Source of the DNA: Paralichthys olivaceus
Lineage: Eukaryota > Chordata > Actinopteri > Pleuronectiformes > Paralichthyidae
Length of the DNA stretch: 64,000 bases
Assembly (NCBI RefSeq): GCF_024713975.1
Contig: NC_091106.1
Span: forward strand, 13,914,501-13,978,500
Direction of reading: 5' to 3'
The position numbers and the translations under genes were made by a program. The notes beneath the pieces are model-generated. The model did not search any database. It saw only the letters and a program-made list of their open reading frames with translations, and was not told where the DNA came from. This document shows, one piece after another, positions 26,401-38,850 of this stretch; positions within the stretch are counted from its first letter, which is position 1, and each line of letters begins with the position of its first letter.

Positions 26401-29400
26401 CATGATAGGGCCACCCTATCCTCACTCCTTTTGGAGCCCAGCTTCAGTTTCACCTGATCTACCTACACTCCTTTTCGACACACCTCTCATTGATTTTTAC
26501 CTTTTTTGTGTTCCACAGATTGATTGATTGGCAGCTGGGGGGCATTTCTGTTGGTTTTCATAAGAGCTAGAAACCTGTGTACGCTTCAGTAGCAGTGGAC
26601 TTAAGCACAGTCGAAAGCTCACTAGGACGAGACAATGAAAGACAGATGTGACCTTGCTTCTTGCACGGATCAACTTTAAAGCTCACAGAGGCCACAAACG
26701 TGTTGCTGACAGTTTGCTTTCCACCTCTTTCTGTCTCTCTGCCTGTCTCTATCCTAATGATTTTCCCGTCAAGGAGGAAGAGGAGAAGGATGACGGCGAA
26801 TCGAAGGACGTTTGTATTCCTACTCACTGGACTAAACTTGACCCGAAATCAATGAAGGTGAGGTTCAAAGAGAACATCTTCACACTGATAGTTTGATGTG
26901 ACGCTGAACTATCTGTGTGGAGAGCAGACAAGGAATAATCCTTTAACATCTTTGTGTGAAGAGATGAGCTCACATCAGTTCAGAGCAGATAGTTGGGTTA
27001 CCGTCATAGCACAAAGTTTTCTCTGATTTCTCTCCCTTTAGGTAAATGACCTGCGAAAAGAGCTGGATTGTCGCTCCCTAAGCTCTAAGGGGTTAAAGTC
27101 GCAGCTAATCGCTCGCCTCACAAAGCAGCTAAAGGTGGAGGAGCAGGTGGAGGAGTCCAAAGAGCCTGAGAAACCAGAGAGCAAAGTGGCAGAGGAAGAG
27201 GAGCCACCTCGCACAGAGGAAGACAGAGAAGTACAGAGAAATCAATTTGTTTTGATAATTCATTCTGTGGAAAAGAGTTGAGATTATGAAAGAATGTATT
27301 GGAATAGAAATGTTTGTTGTCGTGGCAGCGCTAAGGTGGATTTCTACTTAATATTTTACAAAACATCTATGAAAATTATTCAGGGACAAGAAATACATTT
27401 TGTAGTTTTGTTTTGTAAAACCTTTGAGAAACTAGATCTATTGTACATTCTATCTGAAGAGCTCCTCTAACTAATGTGTTCTTCTCTGTTAGGAGGAGGA
27501 AAGGAAGAGGCTGGAGGAGATTGAACGCCAGCGGAGAGAAAGGCGCTACATCCTCCCTGATGAACCCACCATCCTCGTACACCCCAACTGGGCAGCCAAG
27601 AACGGCAAATTTGACTGCAGTGTCATGTCCCTGAGTGTGCTACTGGACTACAGACTGGAAGACAACAAGGAGCACTCTTTTGAGGTGAGACTTGCTGTTA
27701 TTTAACACATATTTGAAATATCTGTACATGTGCTTTATTATCGGTTTGATTGGCCAATAGCGTCAGTTTTGATTGTCATAAACCATTAACAATTTAACAA
27801 TTTTGCTAATGCAAGTTGGTAATACATCTTCCTTTTTTTTCTCTCCAGGTCTCCCTTTTTGCTGAGCTGTTTAACGAGATGCTACAAAGAGACTTTGGGT
27901 ACCGCATATATAAAGCCCTCGCTGCTATTCCTGCCAAAGACGAGAAGAAGGAAAAGGACAAGAAAGCCAAAAAAGAGGCAGAAAAGAAGGAGACGGAGAA
28001 AAAGGAAGTCAAGAAGGAAAAAGAAGAAGAGAACGAAGAACCAGCCACGAAAAAAATCAAAGAGGACGAGGAGGACAGGAGGAAGGTCAGCCATTCACAC
28101 CTGTCTGCTGGTTTCAGTTTGTCATTTGCTCAACGAATGTGTGTTTTCATGCATTTGTCTTTTTAATCAGATCGATGAAAAGACTGTGAAAAAGGAGGAG
28201 TCTCGTGATGAAGAGGAGAACGAAGACGATGGCAGCACAGCCAATGCTGAAGAATACGACCCCATGGAGGCTGAAGATGCAGACGATGACGATGATGGTA
28301 CTGCTCTCTCTTGTTTATGACTTTGATTTCCCACAATAAGATTTGGTCAATGATGAGAAATCATGCACCACGCTGAACCTGTGATGGATCACACAGTTTC
28401 TGAGACCTTCAGTTGGGAAAACATCGCTATCTGTTTTCTGTTCAATCTTTCTTTTGTCACACTGTTTAATAAAGTCGTGAGTCAACAGTTTAAATCCACT
28501 GACAGATAATTGACTGATGTGCTAAACCTTTTTTCTTAGACAAGGACGACGATGACTCAAATGACAGAGACAGGAAAGATCCTAAGGATGACCGCAAGTC
28601 ATCAAAAGAGAGGTCCTCCAAAGACAAGGTGAGTTGGTTGGCTGTGAAGGCTTGTTTTTGAACTGCTGTGAAGGTGTTGACATGGTTGTTGCTGTTGTGA
28701 CACCAGGAGAAGAAGCAGATGGTCACATACAACAAGGAGCTGCTGATGGCGTTCGTCTACTTTGACCAGAGCCACTGTGGCTATTTGCTGGAGAGAGACC
28801 TGGAGGAGATCCTGTACACACTGGGACTACACCTTTCTCGTGCTCAGGTGAAGACACACACACACACACACGTGCACATACACACATGCACATCTGCTTA
28901 CAGCTCAGAAAAACTGACTTGTCGACTTGCATTTGTTTCCAGATAAAGAAGCTGTTGAACAAACCGGTGGTTAGAGAGTCTTGCTACTACCGTAAATTGA
29001 CGGACAGGGGAAAGGATGAACCCATTCCCTCCTTTAATGAAGCTCAGATAGAAAACCTTATAGGTAACATCAGGTTTTTGTTTCTATTTTAACTCTATCA
29101 TGACATTGTGTGGATCATATAAGTAGCAAAAGAGTATTATTCAAATTCTTCTCTCTCTCTTTCTGTCAGGTAACCGAGGAGTACTTCCTACTCTAAAAGC
29201 TCGTGCTCAGTCAGAGGCCAGCGAGTCCGGTAATCTGATCGTCTATAACGGAGCCATGGTCGACATCGGCAGCATAATGCAGAAACTGGAGAAGAGTGAG
29301 AAGTCCAGAGAGGAGATAGAACAGAAACTCATGGTGCAGGATGTCAAGATGGGTACGAGTCAAACTCTATTATACAGTAAAAACAATCATGGAATCTTGA

Positions 29401-30466
29401 ATTGCAAGCTACACTCTGTGTCAGTAGTCCACCAGGACAGTGATCTGGCTCAATTTGAGCTTTGCTACAGAAACACCCAGTCTCTGCTCGTTCAGGTTTC
29501 TTCTCTCTGCGATTCCTGTTGAGACATGGACTGGAACATTCACACCAACCGCCACATACAGAAAACTAAAACGGGATCCTGCAGTATTGGTTTTTAATGT
29601 GAAGGAAATGTGTCCTGGCTTCACCCATTAACGCAATAATCTGACAATAAACACAATAGACAAAGATGGCTGACACAACAATATATGTGCAGGAGTTAAT
29701 ACAGTCTGTGTTGTGTGGTACAGTGATTATTTTTCTGGTGAATGCACCAAGTTCAGATGTTCTGCGTCCAAATCCTTTTGTTTTATTACAAGTTATTAAA
29801 TCATATCAGGCAGGTTTTAATACATGAAGCATCAACATTGTCTGCGTGAATTCATTGTGATCGATGTTAGTAGTTCGCAGACACTTGACACTGTTCAATG
29901 CACATAAGTGAAAGTGATGGTATTGGACATGCATAATTTATCAAGCTTGTTCAACAAAGCAAAAAGACAGAGACTGAAAATCCAATATACTTTGTGTCTT
30001 TTCCTCTTGACGTCCACTGTGTCTACTTGTTCTCATGCCTCGGTGTAACTCGGCCTCTTACTTGTGTTGTGTTTCCTTCCAGATGAAGATGCGAAGGTTA
30101 AAGCACAGTTGGAACAAGCTAACAAAGCTTTATCCAGGGAACTGGAGGAGGTGAAAACCACTCTGAGCCAAACTGAGCAGAATCTGAAGGCCGAGGAGGA
30201 GCAGAAGACCACCTACCACAGCCAGATAAGCAAGACGTGCAACACCTTGATGTCCACCGTCAAAGGGCTGCTGGTAGTGATGAACAAGGTGCACCATTTT
30301 AAAAAGCACTAAACTGCTCCTAATCTGTTTCTTCTTCTAAGAGGTAAGATCACGTTCACCGATTTGCTTTTTCTTTCTCTCTCAGGATAAGAATGTCGAG
30401 GAGTCTTTGGAGGAAGTCTTCGGCAAACAAATTCAGATGTCTCAAACCAACGGCGCTGATGAATGA
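19805..30466 (+). CDS. ccar1: CCAR1, cell division cycle and apoptosis regulator 1
   Basis: CCAR1 is a nuclear co-activator that links Mediator, p53, nuclear receptors and beta-catenin and modulates apoptosis. The 25 coding exons are: 19805-19913, 20091-20269, 20374-20526, 21078-21110, 21304-21500, 21621-21747, 22153-22278, 22734-22923, 23080-23224, 23361-23516, 23647-23872, 23960-24073, 24407-24573, 25415-25625, 26774-26857, 27042-27230, 27493-27684, 27849-28085, 28171-28297, 28540-28628, 28707-28847, 28943-29063, 29170-29352, 30083-30288 and 30386-30466. They total 3783 bases, or 1260 residues. Domains in order: a Q/A-rich N-terminus, an S1-like fold (about 199-266, RVFTGVVNKLHDTFGFVDED), an RS/RD-rich basic stretch (about 420-465), the inactive Nudix/DBC1 region (about 470-711), SAP (about 739-770), an acidic/lysine-rich linker, an EF-hand-like segment (YFDQSHCGYLLERDLEE) and a C-terminal coiled coil. 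The intron after 25625 appears to be GC-AG. A SNORD98-like snoRNA lies in the intron after 24073. Confidence 0.97.
20396..20488 (+). repeat. Mixed CAG/CAA polyglutamine tract in ccar1 exon 3
   Basis: After a Tyr codon there are 25 consecutive Gln codons in mixed CAG and CAA order, followed by P/Q-rich codons. The human protein, as I recall it, has only short Q runs here. Confidence 0.85.
22153..22176 (+). repeat. Perfect CATCAG hexanucleotide repeat in ccar1 exon 7
   Basis: Four perfect CATCAG units open the exon immediately after the acceptor AG and encode four His-Gln pairs. Confidence 0.9.
24114..24190 (+). ncRNA. snord98: C/D box snoRNA SNORD98-like, hosted in ccar1 intron
   Basis: C box GTGATGA is at 24125-24131, D' box CTGA at 24145-24148 and D box CTGA at 24175-24178. 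The 12 bases TCCTATTCCATT (24132-24143) before D' are perfectly complementary to the conserved 18S rRNA segment AATGGAATAGGA. Counting five nucleotides upstream of D' places the 2'-O-methylated base at the first G of that GG pair, consistent with the human SNORD98 target (G867). Human SNORD98 is also in a CCAR1 intron. The terminal stem is imperfect (TGACA at 24114-24118 with TGTCA at 24186-24190), so the ends are approximate. It is probably released from the spliced ccar1 intron. Confidence 0.85.
25270..25312. other. Intronic hairpin in ccar1
   Basis: GGTCACTG (25273-25280) pairs with CAGTGACC (25301-25308). After a one-base bulge, AATGAT pairs with ATCATT around a 7-base loop. A further ATG/CAT extension needs one bulged T. 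The intron 24574-25414 otherwise shows no exon. Confidence 0.6.
25626..26773 (+). other. Apparent GC-AG intron of ccar1
   Basis: The preceding exon must end after the codons for the conserved ADGEQ, and the next bases are GCACTG rather than GT. The acceptor is CCGTCAAG before GAGGAAGAGG, with a CT-rich tract and a CCTAAT branch-like motif upstream. Reading through the donor adds four codons, then TAA at 25638. Confidence 0.7.
28854..28871. repeat. (CA)n microsatellite
   Basis: A CA dinucleotide run starts a few bases after the donor of ccar1 exon 21. Confidence 0.9.
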
Positions 30467-30768
30467 CGCACAAGTTTGAAATGAATGAAGCAAACCTGTA
30501 ACACTGATTATCTTAAGAATTGTAAATAATAACTAAACATGCATAAGATGTTAATTTGGTCCTATTGTTTCCCAAATACATGTATAAATTAATTGATTAG
30601 TTCCCACGTGTTAATTTGACCACCGTTTCTGTGTACTGAAGTTTCTGTTTGTGATGAGTTGCTTTTCTTAACTTGAATGATTTTAACAATGTCAAAGCTT
30701 TGAAAGGCTTATTTTCATAGTTAAAGTTAAGTTTGGTCGCTTTCTTTTGCTTTCGCTTTGTTATGGCC

Positions 30769-30774
30769 AATAAA
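30769..30774 (+). terminator. ccar1 polyadenylation signal
   Basis: A canonical AATAAA lies about 300 bases after the ccar1 stop. It is followed by GT/T-rich sequence (GTATGTGTGAGTTC). Confidence 0.6.
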
Positions 30775-30789
30775 ATGCCACATTGTAGA

Positions 30790-33700
30790 TTTAAATGCCA
30801 GTATGTGTGAGTTCTACTTCTCAGAGATTTTTTTTCTAATGAGCAATAAGGATGCTATTTATGTGCGAGAGAATTCATTAAAAGATATATTTAAAATAAA
30901 CTAATTTTGAAAGGAAAGGGGCGGGAAGGGACTCTGACGAAAGAGAGAATTTACTTTTGTAATTCCTCCTCATCTGCTGTTTAACCACAACTGTGTTGAC
31001 CAAACACATTCAGTTTGCAGTTGTTCTTCTTGGCTGATTTAACTGGTTTCTGCTGTTTCTTGATTGTTTAAACACAGCTATGCATGGTTCCTGTCTCTCT
31101 TGGGCATTTTTGCTGTCAGCACCTCCTGACTGTATCCATCCACTGCTGCGCTGCCACTCACAGTGCTTCATGTTTTACTGTGACTAGCATCCGTCTCGTT
31201 TTCTAACAAAGGAAAACTACACGCGAGCCAAAAAATATATAAGCTCAATGAATGTGCGTTCTGCTGCGGAGACGTGAACATTTTGAAATCCATCTCTGAA
31301 ATGTTTGTGTTGGTTTGGATTGTTGTAGAGATGAGCCACACTAATATTCAGATGTGCTCCAGAGCAGGCGGTTTTATTTTTCTATTGAAGATGTACACAA
31401 TGGATGTCTTGTGGAAGAGTAAAGTGGTTCATTTTAACACTATACTGTGTCTGCGTTTATTCCACCGCCTGTGTACGATTTAATGTTAATAATTAACTGA
31501 GTGATTGCTCAGACCTGGTAGATTATTCTCCCTTTCTAGACATTATGAACTTTCACAGCAAAAACGTGTCTCTTAACGTTAATGACTTTGCTCTATTTGA
31601 ATCTTCCATTAAGTCCTGTCAGTGTGACATGAGCCAGCTCAATGCCCTGATCCACCTAACAACCATTCAATTTACTGTTTACACCTATTTTCTCCTGTTA
31701 TATTTAAATGTCTCCTGATAAAACTGCATTGTACGTTGAAACTCCCTGATGTGAATTTCTGAGGAGACAATTCATATCCAGCTGTGGTATGCTGCACTGC
31801 TCACCAGCAGGTGGCAGCAGACTCATTAGCCATAGGACACTGGTCATTGACTAAAATAAACTGTTCCCCTTTTACCTTTTCTTCTTCCAGTGAGATTTAC
31901 CAGGAGACAGTATTTGTTTCTCTCACAGTAGACACTTTGACTTGTCATAGTGGGGAAAGCTCAAGTGCTACTGATGTAAACTATGTCCTCGTTCCCTCCA
32001 TGTCCCAGTGAGACAGAAAACTGAGAACTTGCCAATAAAGATAAATGTAATTTATTGATCCCTAATTGGGAAATGATTATGTTACTGCAGCATGTCAAAG
32101 ACATTGCACAGAGAGCAGAGTAGCAATAAGATAAGATACACAGTAAAGTACTAAATATAATAGGACCACGAATAAGCCTATGGACAAAAGACTACATACA
32201 ATGGATGACAAACTATATGAACAGGAGAGTGTGCAAAGTTGTTCGAAGTTGCAGTTGTTGTAAAGGATTGAACCAACTCATTGTAAATCCATTTCTATGT
32301 TGAATGGTCATGTTTTAAGTATCAACTAGTAGGCGAGTGCTTTACTAAATCCACTTGTTCAAATCTAAAAATTGTCATAGATGGTAATTTATCGGTTGAC
32401 ACCGCTTCGGACAGCAACTCGCAGTTTCACACATCCACCATTTTAAACTGTCTTGAAACTTATTGAAAGTGTGTTTAGCTGCGAAGCTGTGCACCTACTG
32501 AAAAATGAGTGAAAAATGTAGACTCCATTGGAATATAGGCTATTTAAAACCTACTACCCTTTGACCAATAAGTACGTATAAGTAGAGTAAAGTATTCATC
32601 ATCTCTGAAAGAGAATTTTAATGTTGGCAGAGTTGAGGCATGGAGGCCTTCACATTGAGAACTAAAATGCATTTGGAGTAAAGAGTCCAGGAGGTGTCAT
32701 GGAAAAAAATGAATGCACATAATTAGATACGTTATGGTAAAATTGAAAGCAGCTATAGTCTGGGGGATAACATGAGAGTCTTGGGTTCAGTATTTCTAAA
32801 ATCTGTGACTCAGATATATGAGGCGATCGACTCTATTATACTTTCAACAGGCTTCAAATGCTCTATATGCTGGAGCAATTATTTTTTAAGAGAAACAGAC
32901 CTGACACAAAAACCTTTCTTTTTCCTTCCCGGCCTGTGACTGTACCATCAGGTGCAGGACTGCAGGGTGAGAGCAGCACGGAAACATTTCACTTTGTGAC
33001 AAGCATTAAAACAGATGAGGTTAGAAATCAGTCAAGTGGCCCTTGAAGCAAAGTTCCCAGGACGATGAAGCTGAGATCAGAGGGCGAGAGTTACTTCACA
33101 CCATTTATCAGGAATAGTATCCCTGCAATGGCGGCTGGAAAACAGAATATCACGGGTGTGACCAGATGTAGTTCAGGCGAGGAATATTAATTATGTAGCA
33201 TGTTGTCATTGACCGTTGTTTGTCCAAGGATCAGGGAGTGTCAGGGTTGTAGGTGATTGACCTTTGAAGCCTTTGTTCTTTGAGGTGTCATTTTTATTAT
33301 TTTTGAGCCAGTGCGTTTTTCTGACTTCCCGTCACAGATGCCAAGTTCCGTCACTGCTAAACATTTGCGTCAGGATTTAATTCTTAGAGACTTTTATTGG
33401 CTGAGATCTTGAACCTTTTTTGTTGTTGCAGTGATTAATCTTGATTTCATTTAAACCCACTGGTTTAATGTCACACTGGGCTTCACAAATAATCTGCAGC
33501 TGTGAAAGTGATGGCAGAATATATTCCCATCCAGGCTGAGACCTTCTTCACGTTTTCTAAGCAGGAAACATCTCTGTCTGTTTCCAGCAGCTTGTCTATG
33601 TCACTTCCCAGAGAACAATGACTATCTGTCACCCAGTACTTTGGTTATGTGGCTGCTTTTGTCCTGGTATCGTGCTCTGAATACTTGACAAACAAACCTC

Positions 33701-34200
33701 ACTTGTCCCCCGAGGAACCACATGCATGCTCCTCATCCCTCACGCAGCAGCTGTGTGCGTGCGGGTGAATGTGTGTGTGAGGTTTTGCACTTGGATGTGC
33801 ACGTTTATACTTATGCATGCACATGTGATGTGTGTAATTAGACCCCACCGCAAAGAGCAGGGCAGGTAACCCCACTCCGAGGCTGCGACAGAGGGCTTTT
33901 GTGGCAGCCTTCCTGCCCCTCGTCTTTACCACCACCCCCCCCCTGTTCCCGCCCTGCTATCAAAGAGCTGCTGCACTCACAGGCCAATCTGCTGACAATC
34001 AGGCTGATTCAAAAACGGGTCAGGGTTTCTAGAAGTGGGGGCAGACGGGGTTAGCAAAAAGGGAGTTTGGTTTGGTAACTGATCACGTTTCCATTTACAC
34101 CCACTTCACTGATCCTTGCTTTTTGTGTAAATCAGACCTCTGAAGTCTTTGGGCGCGGATATGGAGCAAGTGCAGAAGTTGTATGAAGTTAATCTGGTAT
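30790..34200. other. Intergenic DNA downstream of ccar1
   Basis: No gene is recognised. It contains a retroelement-tail-like fragment near 32040-32080 (TTTATTGATCCCTAATTGGG) and otherwise unremarkable AT-rich sequence. Confidence 0.5.
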
Positions 34201-34211
34201 CGTTGTGACTT

Positions 34212-34657
34212 AAAGGGATAGTTCAACGAAAAATGAAAATTCATTCATTATCTAATCACCACTGTGCTGATGGAGGTGTGGGTGAAGTGTTTGAGTCCAA
34301 AAAACATTTTTGGAGTTTCATGGGTAAACAGCGTTGCAGTCAAATCCAATACAACGGTGACCACATCTTCAAACGTAAAAACATAAAAAACATAATGGTA
34401 TAAATGAAGCAGTTTCGAGTAGAATTTCAATGTCGGGGCTTATGGACACTTGGGTGACACCAGGAGCAGTATGGAGGCATTCTTGTTTTTTTTTTAATGT
34501 TTGAAGAAAGTCAGTTGTATTGGTTTCGCCTGCAATGCTGTTTAACCCTGAAACTCCAGAAGTGTTTTGTGGACTCAAACACTTCACCCACCCCTCCATC
34601 GATAGTGGTGAGTAGATATTGAGTGAATTTTCATTTTTTTGGTGAACTATCCCTTCA
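34212..34657. mobile_element. Fold-back (long inverted repeat) MITE, hAT-like
   Basis: The left end AAAGGGATAGTTCA is mirrored at the right end by TGAACTATCCCTT. The symmetry runs inward for roughly 200 bases per arm with mismatches: ATGAAAATTCA pairs with TGAATTTTCAT, GAAGTGTTTGAGTCC with GGACTCAAACACTTC, and TGGAGTTTCA with TGAAACTCCA. There is no transposase ORF. The ends match a common teleost element family by recollection. Confidence 0.75.
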
Positions 34658-36119
34658 AACTAATTCTTATTTTTCATACGCCTGTAGATCTGTTTAAATT
34701 CTCCCCCTCTCCCTCGACAGCACTTTGGCAAATCAGTGTTTTCCATTAACACCCTCTGTCCTCTGTGCATGTCAAGAGTTCAGTCGTAGTTATCATGACA
34801 AAGGCAGCTCCCCCTGCCTCACGCAGCCTGTAGAATCCCAATGTGTCGGCCTTTCAAATCCTGTCAGGAGCCGCTGTTTGTTAGCTCTCAGCTATTGTCT
34901 CTGGACAATCCTGCCGCTGATGGTGACACGATAAGACAAAAATATTCAGGTCTCTGTCCAAATGAAGCCAAACAAAATGATGAGTTATGAACCCCTGTTG
35001 GTTTTTTTCTGTCCAAAAAGAAAGACTGATTTAAATCTCAGAATGAATCTCAAGTAACTTAACCCCAACTGCTCCTTTAAATGCACAGAGACAACAAAGC
35101 TTTTTTCTCAGCTGAACTCTCTCTCACCTCAAACACTGTACAAGATTTATTCTTTGCTCATGATCGTCTCTCTGTATTGTGCAGCACAGAGTTGGATTTC
35201 CTGGGCAATGATTTGTGATAGCGATGAGTTATTTAGGCGACAAATGACCCCGTTTCCCTCACACATCCCCTGGGGTGAATAAGCTTTTTCTCACTCGTTG
35301 CAGATCTCTGACTTTTTCCTGGAATGTTTGTAACTACTGAAGTCATACAAACAAGTCAACCGCTCTCTCATGCGCTTTTTTGATATTTCAGGTAATTGAT
35401 ACATGAGGAGCTCCATTGAGCAGCTCTGTTTGTTTCCCCCCAGTAGCCTGTGCTGGATAAAAATAAGGGAGAGCGGGGGCCCCTGTTCAGGAACTGCAGG
35501 AACCCAGTTTCCTAAGGAGCTACACAGCAAAGTGGTGCAGTTGTTGAGGAAACGATCCCCCCCTCTCAAAGGCCTTTCCTTGGGAATACTGGGTTTCAGT
35601 GTGAGAACGCTCCACGGTTGTTTTTGACAGCGGGTCTCTGGGGCATCTCACAGGAACGCCTCGCCCCTGTGCTGAGTGGAGGGTCAATGCAGGACCATTA
35701 GGGAGCAGGAGGGCATCAGCTGTCCTCTGTTAGTGCAGAGTGTTGGTTTGAGTGATTGGACATTTTCAGGGCGGAAAAATCCGGTGGCGCTTTATTGTAA
35801 CTTTACACCGCTTCCCATCAGTTTGAATCAAGTTTCACATTTCACCGGTTAACAATAGTGACACATAGCGCAGCATTCAACCCAGCTTAGCATCTACACT
35901 TTGGGGGGACAAGCAGATAGTCTCTAATTGCCACTGCTGCTGCCCTTAAGGAAAGTATGTCACTCAGTAAGATAATCATACAGTGGGAACTGTGGATTGC
36001 CAGCACCGGCTTGCAATTTGGAAAAACAAACATTTCCATTGTAAAATTGCATAGCTGGGTTTGACACGGTGCATGCAAACATGGTTTACACATCTACATC
36101 TATTAGTGTGTGTGTGTCT

Positions 36120-36156
<37 letters not shown>

Positions 36157-37420
36157 TGGTAAACACAGGAAACATTTCCATTCAGGCCAGCTGGTACAGT
36201 ATCAGTTAGTTGGAAAGCTGCAGGTGTGCAGGGTCAGCAGAGGCCAAGAATTCCAACCAATTTAAAATATCTGTAACAAATTGTCAAACATGTGAGTCCA
36301 CGCTTGATTTGTATTTGTATTTAGTTTCCTCTGTCATGAATGAAGGTCAGTTTATCTCATGACAACATATTCTAATTTGATTAAAGGCCTCATCTGAGTT
36401 TTGTCTCGGACTTTTGTGTCTGCTCTGCTTGGTGTTGAGCAGTTAGCACTCTGTGGTGTGTGAATCAGAGTGAAATGAGGACAGTAAAGTTGAAAAACAT
36501 AATTCTCTGTATCCTACAAGTAGGAATTAAATCCATTGTTAACACAGAAATATTGAGTATTGCCGCTTTAAGGATGACAAAGCTCCCCTCTGCATCCTCC
36601 AGCTCTCCTTCCTGCACTTCTTCCTTTCTCAAAGCCGTAAAACTGTAAACTCTTAGGCCAGGAAGTCACTGTGAGGCATTTCCTGCATATTTTACATTAC
36701 CTTGAAGCAGGGGTCGCTGGGAACAGCGGAAACATGCTCTTCCTAACAGTGTCCGCTTTGTGTTCTTCTTGCACGTACGTAAACATCTATATTGTAATAG
36801 AAATATGTTACTTCATGCATGTGCCTCTGGCTAAAAAACAGTATGTATTTTTATTTCCTCCGCTCAGTGCGTTCCACTAATGAAGCGCATATGCTGCACA
36901 CTTCTTTGATGTCACATTAACATAGAGGCTTTCAGGCTCTGCTTCTTCAGTTCAAAGCCTCGGCCATTTAGTTCCTGGTTTAATTTAGCCTAGTTAGTTG
37001 CTGCCTGGGTTTTAATTCGGTGACAGGTGATACATCACAGACCAGAATAAACCTTGAAGTTGATGAAGTCTGCCAATCATTTGATGGTGACTGATTTATG
37101 CTGCGTTTAGAGACTAGGTCTGAAGCCAAGAGGCTGGTGCACATGAGCTGAATGCAAAAAAAGTTGTTGACAGCTGGTGTTTAGTATGAACATGAAATGA
37201 ATCCAGGGAAAATCCAAAGGTCCCGGACTCCTCGTAAAACCTGTTTTTCGTCACAATGAGGACGTTTTTTACAAAATGAAGCAGAGAATCTTTCATTCAT
37301 TTTTAGAATTTAGTGATAATTTGGTGTGATGTCATGGAAATAGTCTTGTAACAAACTTTTCTAAAAACAAAGTCCATTGGCTCTATGCAAATGTTGTTAA
37401 GAAAACATGAGGAATTTGTA
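34658..37420. other. Intergenic DNA without recognised genes
   Basis: Only a (TG)n run at 36106-36152 stands out. Several stretches of more balanced composition (33960-34060, 35400-35760) could be conserved non-coding DNA, but this cannot be judged from one sequence. Confidence 0.4.
36106..36152. repeat. (TG)n microsatellite
   Basis: A nearly pure TG run interrupted by two TC units. Confidence 0.9.
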
Positions 37421-37435
37421 TATTCTCTTAATATC

Positions 37436-37680
37436 AATCCATCCATTACTGCCTATCCTTTGAGGGTTGTGGGGGGTTAAGTGGAGCCAATCTCACCGGA
37501 CGAGAAGCGGGGTGCAACCTGGACAGAATATCAGCTTATCGCAGGGCCAGAGACAAACAACCATTCATGCTCACATTCACTGCACTATATGCACAATCTA
37601 GAGGTGGGAGGAAGCCAGAGTGCCCGGAGCAAACCCAAGCACCCACTGCAGACTTTACACAGAAAGACCCTAAGTTGGGA
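37436..37680 (+). repeat. Degenerate LINE/SINE-derived repeat (CATCCATTACT type)
   Basis: The ordered words ATCCATCCATTACTGCC, GAGAAGCGGGGTGCAACCTG, GACAAACAACCATTCATGC and GGGAGGAAGCC match a very common fish repeat. A second copy is at 53918-54130. Confidence 0.65.
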
Positions 37681-38084
37681 TGTATTATCTAATATATATA
37701 TAATTCTCATTAATTGATTGCATTTCATGTCAGTTTATCTTTATACAAATGCATTTTATAACAGTATTCAGACAAATAAACCAAACCTCTATCTCTCTAC
37801 TATTTTATCTGTTTACGCACCACATACAGCCGTAAAAAATCTTTCACACGGGAATAACAAGAGCTACTTGGTAACAAGAAGGGATTGTTATGTCTTTACG
37901 TATCTGTTGCACCTGTGAACTCAGTGGTGTGTGCAAGGACAGTACACAAACAGTGCACAAAGTGTGGAAGAAAGGCAAGACTAAACCAACCGACCCTTGT
38001 GCACTCTCACACAACCTCAAAGTGCAGCTGTAGACTTCTCTCACATGGCTGTGATCTTTAGCATGTCCACAGGGTCTTCTTCCC

Positions 38085-38116
38085 TGTGTGTGTGTGTATG
38101 TGTGTGTTTGTGTGTG
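38085..38116. repeat. Imperfect (TG)n microsatellite
   Basis: A TG-rich run with A and T interruptions. Confidence 0.8.
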
Positions 38117-38714
38117 CATGTGAAGGTGGAAATCATCACTCACCACCTTCCAACACTGTGCAGAGCTCAAAGTGACTGTAAATCTTTCTTTTCTCTCTTT
38201 TTCTTTGTTAGAATGCCTTCTTGTATAACGGCAGCCCTCCTCCTCTCCTGTAGCCTAAGTGCATTGCTGGATTTCCTCTCTGTCCTAGACTTATTAAAAC
38301 AACATGAGTCAATTACAGTCCTGACTTAAGTAATCATGTTTTACGGCAGAAACCACTATCATTAGGTTTGTCTGGCTGCCTACTGACTGTGAAGTGAGAC
38401 GCTCCTGCAGGTTCCACTTAAGATGTGCATTGATTTGTGCTGTGGAGCACTTGAGCGTGAATACATTACTGTCTAAAATGTCTTAGACACTGAAGAGACT
38501 GAAGCCAAAAGATCCTGGTCTCTCTTTGATCGCTGCTGTGATGCCAGAGTGCTGAAATAATGAAATCCTAATAACAGAGTACCAGGACTGATGTTGGGAC
38601 ATGTTCACTCAGGCGTTAAGATTTAAAAAAAGATCTCGACAAACAGATTTACGTTTTTGATCCGAGAACATAGGGGTTCACCTGAATGTTTAAAAGTTGA
38701 ATCTTCAGCTTGTT

Positions 38715-38850
38715 TTAGCAACAGTTTGACATTTTTGGAAAATATGCTTGTTGTTTTCTTGAGCTGAAGCTTGGAAGTAGTTAGCTTAGCTTATCATGAA
38801 GATTGGAAGCAGGTGAAATAACGAGCCTTGCTCCAAGTTCATCATACCAA
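38715..38850. repeat. Teleost repeat fragment (CAGTTTGACATTTTTGG type)
   Basis: The words ACAGTTTGACATTTTTGG, AAATATGCTTGTT, TTAGCTTAGCTTATCATGAA and GATTGGAAGCAGG follow the order of a common fish element. A related fragment begins at about 40745 (AATAGTTTGACATTCACC) and runs to about 40870. Confidence 0.6.

Noticed and set aside
27859..28320. Lys/Arg-rich alternative frame over ccar1 exons 18-19
   Set aside because: It is a frame shadow of the acidic/lysine-rich CCAR1 coding exons and runs through an intron.
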